Origin: Serpula lacrymans var. lacrymans S7.9
Taxonomy: Eukaryota; Basidiomycota; Agaricomycetes; Boletales; Serpulaceae
Direction: 5' to 3'
Length of the DNA stretch: 64,000 nucleotides
Assembly (NCBI RefSeq): GCF_000218685.1
Contig: NW_006763295.1
Coordinates: 496,001 to 560,000 of the forward strand
Positions 55,876 through 64,000 of this stretch are shown here, piece by piece. Below the pieces are notes generated by a model. The model did no database searches. It was not told the origin of the DNA and saw only the letters and a program-made list of their open reading frames with translations. The position numbers and the translations under genes are program-made. The first letter of the stretch is position 1. Every line of letters begins with the position of its first letter.

Positions 55876-57397
55876 TTAAGTAAGAAAGGAATATAGAAAC
55901 GTATCACCAGCATCTACCTCAAACTTTAACTGCGGCACTAGCAAGCACCTCAGTGCTGGTGGTAAATGTTGATGCACTGGATGGATAAATTGTCCTGTTG
56001 TGGAGGTGAATAACCTCAACACGTTCTCGTTGACAATAAGTGCAAATATGAGGGAAGACAAAACTGTAGAAGAGGGTGATGACAAGTAACACTCCCACCA
56101 CAATCTCGATGATGAGAGCTTCTTTAGTAATATGAAACCCTTCGAGCCAGGACATGTTAGGTGCTTGTAATGCTCGATGTAAGCGTTTAGGATGGAGTGA
56201 AGATGTGTTAGAATTGGGGTAGAACTTCTGGCACTGGTGTGAATAATTGATAATGGCTGAGCTGATGGTGACGTGGGAAAATGATGATAGTGATGCATGG
56301 AAGTTCGAAGATATGGAGTAATATTGGATGATATATTGATGGAAGGTTGATGCTCCACTCTTATTGTTGTGGAGAAGGATAAGTAAAGGGGCGGTGAGGA
56401 TTCAATCTCCCTTTCATCCTCTTGACTATCATTGCAAATAGTATGCATGAGTGTGCAATTATCAGGAGAAAGTGACGAAGTAATAGTAGCATTGGTAGAG
56501 GATGGTGATGGGGGTGAGTCACTGATATTTGATGGTAACTGTTGACGCAAATATGGGGGTGGTGATTCAGAATCAGTGGATGAGTCATCATTAATTAATC
56601 CATTTATATGATTGTGTATCGGCTCCGAATCGGATTCTTGTATTACCTCCACCGTCACATTGACTTGACCATTCATATCACGTGATGGAGGTCCATTTAT
56701 ATCTTCATCAGTGGGAATTGGAAATGATTCTGTTTGAGGAAAAAAGCGGATATGTGCAGTTCCTAAGCGACTGATAATAGATTGTGCTCTTCCAGGTCCA
56801 TGATTCTGGTCAAATCGCAAATGAGCATGGAGCAGGACATAATCAGCATAAAGGTTGTGGTTTTCATCGAAGCCATGGTGCCTCTCATGACATAGTCTGA
56901 AGTCAGTGAGAGTGAACTCATGTTGTGACTATATTGAAGGTTGTTCAGTAGACCAAAAATAGCAGACCTTTCATCTTCCCTGATTGAGTGAATAAAGTCA
57001 AAGAATGTTTCAAAGGTGCTGGCATTGGGGATAGGGATAGGGGCTTCAATAGTTTCTTCTAGACAAGTTTCCAGGTCTTCCAGTGCTCTGAGAGTGCTAG
57101 AATTTTCGACTGAACCAATTGGGGAATTATCTGGAACAGGCACAGTTTCTTCTTCTGGGGTGACACTTTCAGCAGCAGTTTCCGATTCATCGGTATTTCC
57201 ATCTAGATCTTCTCTATTGAAGTCATAGTCTGTGACTAAGAAGCTGGATACTGTATTGGATACTCCAGATACTGGTTTGACATAGTGAATAGGACGATGA
57301 TCTGATGATACCTTGACTTCAAGGGCTGGGTTTTCAATTTTGCCATCCTTTCTGAAGACGAGATAAGTGCCATTAAGTCTTTCTTCAATGCTGACAT
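55876..57397 (-). pseudogene. Element Y linker region with hydrophobic segment
   Basis: From the Gypsy-A insertion point leftward the minus strand reads GTYLVFRKDGKIENPALEVK and VPVPDNSPIGSVENSSTLRA, an acidic/Ser linker, then (56820-55876) a His/Ser-rich stretch with a hydrophobic patch near 56150-56010. I recognise no domain; it may include a non-retroviral insertion. Function unknown. Confidence 0.45.
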
Positions 57398-57786
57398 TGT
57401 AACAACCAAGAGTGATCTACTTCGGCGCACACAGAACACACTATAGAGAATATGAATATGGGGAGTGGTTACCCCTAAGGCTGCAGTGAGTTAGTTGGTA
57501 TACAACAGGAGGGCTCGCTGAGGAGTCTCCTGGATCTATTGGGGTATATATACTACTACAGGTTTGTTTGTACATATGTACTATACAGTTTAAAGAAGGC
57601 AGTGGCTTGATGATGTTATAGGGCCTAGCCCGTATGGCCAGCTCCACTGCGTGAGAGAGTTAAGTCTAGAAATAAAAGGAAGGCAACGCGGCGCGAGAAA
57701 GGGAAATGCTGCGTGGCAATTAAGGTATAAAGTTAAAGCGGAGAATAAAAAGAAAGGAGATGTCCAGAAATTGTGTTATCGTAACA
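57398..57786 (-). repeat. Gypsy-A 3' LTR (389 bp)
   Basis: On minus TGTTACGATAACACAATTT to TTGGTTGTTACA. It carries a TATATATACCCC promoter motif (plus strand GGGGTATATATA near 57541). Confidence 0.95.
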
Positions 57787-57800
57787 CTACCCCCCTTCTA
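57787..57800 (-). promoter_or_regulatory. Gypsy-A polypurine tract
   Basis: On the minus strand TAGAAGGGGGGTAG directly precedes the 3' LTR. Confidence 0.8.
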
Positions 57801-60800
57801 AGGCTCGACTTCCAGGCGTGACCAAATACTGGAGGTGGTAGTGAAATTTTCGGGCATAGGTTGAAAAAGGGAATTAAAAAGTTTGGAATCCATGCCTCTA
57901 AGTTTCCTGGGAGCTGAGGGATTCCTAGAATAAAATTTGCGAACAGCGTTGCGGGAGTTTGCCAGATGGGTTTCTGGTTCCCACGTTCTGTCCTCGTCTC
58001 CATAGCCCTTCCATAGGACCAGGAACTCTAATTTTCCACGCTTCAAGCGTGCATCTACCACCCGTTTGACTTCGAACTCCTCTTCACCTTCCTGGGTGAC
58101 TACAACCGGTCCGGGCCGGTCTACGCGCTATCCCGGCAGCGGTCCTTTGTAGGGTTTTACACGGCTAATGTTAACCGTGGGTACCACCCTCATTCTTTTT
58201 GGGAGTTCCAGCTCTACCGCATTAGGTTTGACTTCCTTAATCCGGTAAGGGCCAATCCACTTTTCGGTCAGTTTTCTAGACTGCCGGTCTTTTAATTTTA
58301 AATGGTCGGTATCTAACCAGACCAGGTCGCCGACCTTGTAGTCAGGGGCCTTAGAGCGTCTACGCTCTGCCCTGTCCTTCATCTGCTCTGCAGTTCTAAA
58401 TAGCGCCTTGCGCGTTTCGTCCAAGACAGACTTCATGTCTTTTGCCATGTTCCCAGCAGCCTCGTTTTTGCTTTTACCAGGTTCTACACCCATTCTGGGG
58501 AGGTACGATCTAGTAACCTCAAATGGTGCTTTTCCTGTAGCCGATGACTGTTTGATATTATAAGAGAACTGGGCTATCTTTAGCCACTTGGCCCAATCCG
58601 TCTGTCTGTCATTAATAAATATCCGGAGATATTGCTTCAACTCCTGGTTGAGTCTCTCCGTTTGCCCATCGGTCTGCGGATGGAACGCTGTTGATAATTT
58701 AGGTTTGATGCCCAGCATCCGGCATAATTCTTTCGTAAATTCGCTAGCGAATTGCGGTCCTCGATCGGAGATCACCGTTTCTGGTAACCCATGGATGGAC
58801 CATACAAAATCTTTAAATAGGTCTGCCGTACCGCCGGCGGTGATGGTTTTGTTGGTGGGTATGAATACCACTTCTTTGGAGAAGCGATCTACTACCACCA
58901 TTACTGAATCGTACCCATTTGACTCGGGCAGATCCATCGTGAAGTCCACCGATATATCCTGCCAGGGACCAGCTGGTATTGGGTTCGGCATAAGTTTACT
59001 GGCCAGCGGTTGATGAGAATTCTTGGCCATGGCACATCTCAAACAGAATTTTACGTATTCCTGTACGTCTTTGACCATGCCAGGCCACATGTAGTTTCTG
59101 GAGATCAACTCCATTGTTCGTTGCCACCCAGGGTGCCCAGCCGCTGGAGTGTCGTGATGTCTATCTATTGCCTTGATCCTTGCGGACTCGGGCACATAGA
59201 TTTTGTGTTTAAAATGGAAGAGCCCGTCTTCCCATAAATAGTTATTATTGCCGTCAAGGCGCGCCTTTTCCTCAGGGGAGATGTCTTTCCTGAAAACTTC
59301 CAGGAGATCGGAATCTTGCCCAATTCTAACATTGGCAACCCTTGATTGATCTATCAGGGTGACGCCTTTGTTATCATCTTCAATGCCATTGGCATGATCC
59401 TCTCTTCTGGATAAAGCATCCGCTTTCCCCATTGAGCTTCCAGGCTTATGAATTAATTTATAATTAAACCTTGACAAGTACACCGCGTAGCGGGCCTGTC
59501 TTCGGTTCAGATCTTGGGCCGTCATGAAGTACTCTAGGTCCTTATGATCGGTCCAAATTTTGAATTGGTGTCTAGCACCTTCTAGGTAGTGCCGCCAGTG
59601 CTCTAAAGCTCTAATGATGGCCAGCATCTCCTTGTTGTAAATTTGATAGTTGCGCTCTGTAGGCGACAGACTATGCGATAAATAGGCACAAGGCCTCCAA
59701 AGATCATCAGGGCATTTGATTGATAAAACAGCCCCAGTGGCGAAGTCAGAAGAGTCGGTTTCTAGCCGGAACTCTTTGTCTAACTCAGGAAATGCCAATA
59801 TGGGCGCTGTTGTAAATGCCTGTTTAAGCTTATTAAAAGCTTCTTGTTCCTTAGCGCCCCAATGCCAAACAAGGTCCTTTTTGGTGAGATCGTTCAACGG
59901 TCTCGTGATTTTCGCGAAGTCTTCAATAAACCTTCAGTAGAAATTACCTAAGCCAAGGAAGGCCCTAACTCCTTTGACGCGAGTAGGTTCTGGCCAATCC
60001 AAAATAGCTTGAACTTTCTCAGGGTTCATCCTGATTCCGTTCTGGCCTATGATCATACCGAGGAAGTCTACTTCCTTCACTTTAAAATTACACTTTTCGG
60101 GTTTGACGAATAGGTCCCGTTCCTGTAAGCGTTGAAGGACTTCTTGCATGATCTTGTCGTGCTCAGCCTCATCGTCCGACTTCGTAAATATTAATAAATT
60201 GTCAATGTAAATGACAACACAGTTTTCCATATCTGCAAAGATCTCGTTCATCATGCTCTGGAAGGTCGCCGGTGAATTGGTCAACCCAAAGAACATAACA
60301 AGGGGTTCGAAAGATCCTCAGTGGCACGTGAACGCAGCCTTCCAAGCATCTTCCTCTTTGATTCGTACGTTGTTGTACCCCCATCTGAGATCCATCTTAG
60401 TCAGGATCCTGGCGCCAGCCAATTTGTCCACTAGCTGACTAATCAAAGGCAGCGGATACGCATTTTTAACCGTGTGCTCATTCACGTAACGATAGTCCAT
60501 AATCATGCGCTTCTTACCATCCTTTTTAGGAATGAAGAACACCAGGGACGTCATAGGACTTTTGGAAGGTCTGATGTAACCCTTCCTAAGTTGTTCATCT
60601 ATGAAGCTAGATACCTCGTCTCTTTCGGGAGCAGAGAGCGGTATCATATGTCCTTTCCTTGGTTTGAAGGTGTCTTTCAAGTCTATAGCATGGTCCCAAG
60701 GCTTAGCCTCTGGGAAGCACTCTGATTTGTGTTTAGAAAAGACTTTCCAGAAGTCGTGATGCTCGGGAGGTACCAGCCTCTTAATCTCTTCCTCAGGTTT

Positions 60801-61466
60801 TACCTCATCATTGTCATCATTGATCTTTTCCAAAGATCTGAGCTCGTAAACGTGACTAGCGTTTAGTTTTTCGAGACGCTCATCGTGACGGACGTGATTA
60901 GGTTTACCCAAGTTTACACATTCCTGGGGACAACGTGACAATGTGACAACCCCTGTCTGCCAGTTGATCTCAGGATTATGTTTAAATAGCCAGGTCCAGC
61001 CTAAGATTAAATTAATCTTCCCTAGTTGGGTAGCTTCGGCAGTGACTCGTTCTCTGTGTCCTTGGTATTCAACCACAAAGGAACATTTGTGCGTAATACA
61101 GCCACCTGCGTTAAGCGTACCGTCAACATTATAGACGGGAATAGATGCTTCTAATTCTATAAGGGGGAGTCCAATTTGCTCCGCCCAGACCTGATCTATG
61201 AAGATGCCGTTAGCGCCTGAATCAAGCAATGCGCTCGTTGAGTGTACTTTGCCCCTGGCAAGGTTTTCCACGCCAACATCTAAACAGATCTCCTTTTGGA
61301 ATAAATACGTGCGCATCAACACACGCCTCGGGATTTTGGGAAAGGGTGGCTCCGAAGAAGAAGAAGAAGAAGAAGAAGAAGGAATCTCGAATGATACATG
61401 TTTTTCTATTTTTGTTTTACCAGAATCAAGCACCCTAGTGTTTGTCTTGCCGGGGCCACGCTCCAA
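57798..61466 (-). pseudogene. Gypsy-A pol (protease, RT, RNase H, integrase, chromodomain) with three stops
   Basis: One reading frame carries the pol from 61466, interrupted by TGA at 60318-60320 and TGA at 59934-59936, with the last part after a TAG at 58128-58130. Protease: [61 protein letters not shown] and YIDNLLIFTKSDDE (second Asp of YxDD is Asn, AAT). RNase H: LETDSSDFATGAVLS and IWTDHKDLEYFM. Integrase: H2C2 zinc region, DRFSKEVVFIPTNKT, VISDRGPQFASEFTKEL and HPQTDGQTERLNQELKQYL (D, D, E intact). Chromodomain: LKRGKLEFLVLWKGYGDED, RTWEPETHLA. Both TGAs sit where an Arg (CGA) is plausible and the TAG where a Gln (CAG) is plausible. Confidence 0.94.
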
Positions 61467-61674
61467 GGGAGACGCCGGTGCAGCGGTAGTATCATAAATA
61501 TTACATTACATTTCTTCATACAAAAACATACTTCTGATATCAAATTTAGAAACTTATTTACAAATTGGGGAGCCATCCCCATCATTCCGTTATTGCTCGT
61601 GCAACACCCCGGAGCAGGGGCCACCTTGTTGTGGTTTACTTCATTTTGAGGTGGAGCTAAGGCACCCAAGTGAC

Positions 61675-62421
61675 CTAAGCTCCAAATGCTTTTCCCTGGG
61701 CCTTCATCTCGTTGACCTGTTGGTCGTAGAAAAAGGCCCAGATTTTGTCGTAAGAACGACCGGCCAATGAGTTAAGCCGATCGTCCGGTTTTTCAGTTTC
61801 TAGTTGGCGCGCCTGGCGCCCTTGGTTATTTTTTTGTTGGGCGGCCTGCGCCCCTTTTCTGCAATCTTGGGACATGTGTCCCTCTTGGCCGCAATTATAG
61901 CAGGCCCCTTTAAACCTGCGCATCTGTCCTCCCTGGACCACGCCGATATCCATAGGGGCTCCCTGCCCTGGTTGCAGCCCAAACGGCCTAAACCCGTGAG
62001 AGTGATTTTGATTTTGGTTTGATGACCCAGGGCGCCTCTGGGATATGTTGTTTTGTTTGGTGGACCCGCCACCTTGGTGCATGGTGTAGAGCTCTATGGC
62101 TCTACCGACTTGTCGTACTTCCTTAGCCGCCAGGGCCAAGTTGTCGCTCCTTGTATCCTGCAGATAGATCTGTTCTGCAATGCAAGGGTTCACATTGCGT
62201 TCCAGCAGTTCTACTGCATGTTCATTGCCAAGACCCGCTCTATCTCCTTTGAAGGCGCCAGGGTCAGCGACGACTTCGACTTTCTTGTTGAACTTTTTCT
62301 CTACCGAGGGGGTTGCTACAGGGGGGTTTGCCTGTATCTCCGTGAGTTGTGAGGTTAATGCTGCAATCTGCGTGCGCATGGCGTGCAGCAGAGCATTCAT
62401 ATCTTGGGGTTGCGACGACAT
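61675..62421 (-). pseudogene. Gypsy-A gag, internally deleted
   Basis: 248 codons from 62421. It opens MSSQPQDMNALLHAMRTQIA, with a PGAFKGDR motif. This is followed at once by AGLGNEHAVELLERNVNPCI and NLALAAKEVRQVGRAIELYT, normally well over 100 residues further on in this gag family, so the gag core seems deleted in frame. A Gln/Asn-rich stretch and a CCHC knuckle (CYNCGQEGHMSQDC) follow. It ends near the start of the pol frame, after about 200 bp (61467-61674) of weak coding character. Confidence 0.88.
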
Positions 62422-62682
62422 GTCGACTTGTTCTCTTTGGTAATGTAAAAAAAAGGTAACTGGGGGTCCCCGCTTGCTATCTGCCGATCAACCTCTTCCC
62501 AGCTGAGTATCGGATCTCAATCTCCGACTACTCCCAAAGCACTACAAGGCTGTCGCTAGGAGCGCACCTATCTGCTATTTGGGATATTCCTAACCCTAAC
62601 CAATCTCCTTCACCCTGGAGTCCGGGTGCCCAATGGGACTTTTTGCACTGACGTGCGAGAGAGTAATGAGAGCGAGTCCTAA

Positions 62683-63071
62683 TGTAACAACCAAGAGTGA
62701 TCTACTCCGGCGCACACAGAACACACTATAGAGAATATGAATATGGGGAGTGGTTACCCCTAAGGCTGCAGTGAGTTAGTTGGTATACAACAGGAGGGCT
62801 TGCTGAGGAGTCTCCTGGATCTATTGGGGTATATATACTACTACAGGTTTGTTTGTACATATGTACTATACAGTTTGAAGAAGGCAGTGGCTTGATGATG
62901 TCATAGGGCCTAGCCCGTATGGCCAGCTCCACTGCGTGAGAGAGTTAAGTCTAGAAATAAAAGGAAGGCAACGCGGCGCGAGAAAGGGAAATGCCGCGTG
63001 GCAATTAAGGTATAAAGTTAAAGCGGAGAATAAAAAGAAAGAAGATGTCCGGAAATTGTGTTATTGTAACA
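62683..63071 (-). repeat. Gypsy-A 5' LTR (389 bp)
   Basis: Same length as the 3' LTR. The minus-strand end TTGTTACA is followed by TTAGGACTCGCTCTCATTAC, the primer-binding position; I could not match it to a specific tRNA. Confidence 0.95.
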
Positions 63072-64000
63072 GACATAGTTCCCATGTGTCCATGGTCGTC
63101 CAAGAAGTAGATCGTATCCAGTGTCTTTCCCAACAAAGATATTGGCATAGGTTTTGACTTCTCCACAGTATAAAGCCACATTGTTGACTAGACCATCAAG
63201 TCTACCAAATCCTCCATTGGCATCTTTGACTACAGGTCAAATACTAGTATCCATGGGAAGGCGAATGAGATTTTCCCAAATAGTGCGGCTGACTATATTG
63301 AGAGCAGACCCTGAATCAACAATAGCTGTAATAGTTTTGCCATTAGAGGTAACAGGAACACAAATAAGGTTGGCATGAGTGATGGCAAAAAGTGATTCAG
63401 CTGTCAAGCTTTGGGGTTTGTTGTCTAGTCCAAAATTAATGCGCTTGGATTTCATCATTTCTTGGAGATTCTGGGAAACTTCTTTTGATAGACCAATGAC
63501 ATTACCAATAGATAGAGGGATAGGGGTGCTGAGAATTTGATTAATGATGGCTTTGGAGTCAAGATTCTGCGAAAGTGTAGATGAAGTCTTGAGTGGTTTC
63601 TTCTGTTTATCGGCAGGGGGATTCTTCTTGGTGGTCTGGGAAGCGTCTTCCATGATTACATCGTCATTAGTGGGATCAAAGAAAGGCTGTGCAATATCAA
63701 AGATGTGTGGTTTTGATGGAACAGGGGCTATGGTTGGAGCAACAGGCTTCTCTTCTTCTTTCTTCTTTCCTTTTACAGCTTTGGCCCAATCTGGTTTAGG
63801 AGGAATGTAGACACCATCAAAGACTTGCTTGTGCTTCTCCTTAAACACTCTGTCTGGATGATCCACTGCATAGACAGGCTCTTCATCTGAATCAGAATCA
63901 GAGTCAGCTACTTCAGCAATGGACATGAAAGAAGTCGTAGTGAGGAGGTTAGACTTGGGGATAGTGCAATGTACAGCAGTTGCTATGGGTTCCTCTCTTG
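63072..64000 (-). pseudogene. Element Y protease region, continuing beyond the window
   Basis: Minus-strand ORF 63926-63237 reads QNLDSKAIINQILSTPIPLS, SKRINFGLDNKPQSLTAE and TAIVDSGSALNIVSRTIWEN, a retropepsin-type active site (D-S-G-S). After a stop, 63230-63077 continues FGRLDGLVNNVALYCGEVKT and YDLLLGRPWTHGNYV, the conserved LLLGRPW end of gag-asp proteases. It then continues beyond Gypsy-A at 57397. The upstream gag lies outside the window. Confidence 0.85.

Larger units (their letters stand above)
52360..57397 (-). mobile_element. Element Y: decayed Ty3/gypsy-like element, 3' portion
   Basis: Minus-strand order: protease tail and linker (57397-56800), a Ser/His-rich region (56820-55900), RT (55400-54100), RNase H (about 54300-53600), integrase (53450-52650) and an acidic C terminus ending near 52360. 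It is interrupted at 57397/63072 by Gypsy-A; rejoining there continues the reading ...GNYV into SIEERLNGTYLVF. Many frameshifts and stops. Confidence 0.85.
57398..63071 (-). mobile_element. Gypsy-A: nearly complete chromodomain Ty3/gypsy element, TSD GACAT
   Basis: LTR1-family LTRs of 389 bp at 57398-57786 (3') and 62683-63071 (5'). GACAT flanks both outer ends (57393-57397, 63072-63076). The internal order on minus is gag, protease, RT, RNase H, integrase, chromodomain, polypurine tract. I count eight differences between the LTRs, all transitions. It is the reference member of the LTR1 family whose solo LTRs occur at 32309, 33180 and 47123. Confidence 0.96.

Overview
The window looks like part of a basidiomycete (Agaricomycetes-type) fungal chromosome. 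The genes are broken by many short introns, mostly 50-90 bp and GT-AG. A CSL (CBF1/Su(H)/LAG-1) transcription factor is present, a family kept by basidiomycetes but missing from most ascomycetes. The repeats are Ty1/copia and Ty3/gypsy (chromodomain-bearing) LTR elements. One assembly gap of exactly 100 Ns lies at 8712-8811.

Region 1 (1-2413) is AT-rich repeat remnant: the end of a long LTR that runs off the window, and a candidate foldback element with CACTGGGG ends at 777-1780. Region 2 (2414-26921) is a compact euchromatic block with no transposons that I can see. In order it holds an ESA1/KAT5-type MYST histone acetyltransferase (+), a one-TM hypothetical protein (-), a CSL transcription factor (-, N terminus lost around the gap), a proline/serine-rich hypothetical protein (+), a GRF-zinc-finger/coiled-coil protein (-), a PAC4-type proteasome assembly chaperone (+), the DYRK-family kinase YAK1 (+), a PHOSPHO-type HAD phosphatase (-) and the TFIIH subunit TFB1/p62 (+). 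I resolved the splice sites of these genes and the exon sums are multiples of three. GRF/PAC4 and phosphatase/TFB1 are head-to-head pairs with under 200 bp between start codons. Most of the genes serve chromatin and transcription (ESA1, CSL, TFB1), protein turnover or nutrient signalling (PAC4, YAK1).

Region 3 (about 27 kb to the end) is a dense nest of transposons. A decayed copia element (Copia-1, - strand, 27780-34319) carries four solo-LTR insertions, three of them with exact 5-bp target duplications. Next is an inverted pair of 1803-bp LTR-like arms (34320-36122 and 37492-39294), each with the same 180-codon ORF. Between them lies a small gag-only-like gene with a cysteine cluster, itself split by a solo LTR. 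Copia-2 (+, 39408-42255 and 50582-52086) is split by a gypsy element (Gypsy-B, 42256-50581, TSD CAAGG). Gypsy-B is split in turn by a 4.6-kb TIR element (44355-48945) carrying a palindrome-rich minisatellite and a further solo LTR (TSD ACAAG). Finally a decayed gypsy-like element Y (-, 52360-57397 and 63072 to beyond the window) is split by a nearly intact gypsy (Gypsy-A, 57398-63071, TSD GACAT).

The most informative global signal is mutational. LTR pairs differ only by transitions, premature stops fall at presumptive CGA/CAG codons, and all four visible reverse-transcriptase YxDD boxes carry Asp-to-Asn changes, several at CpG. This fits cytosine-methylation/deamination or a RIP-like process. 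The most unusual candidate is the 1.8-kb LTR-like repeat carrying a conserved membrane-anchored ORF, next to the cysteine-rich mini-gag.
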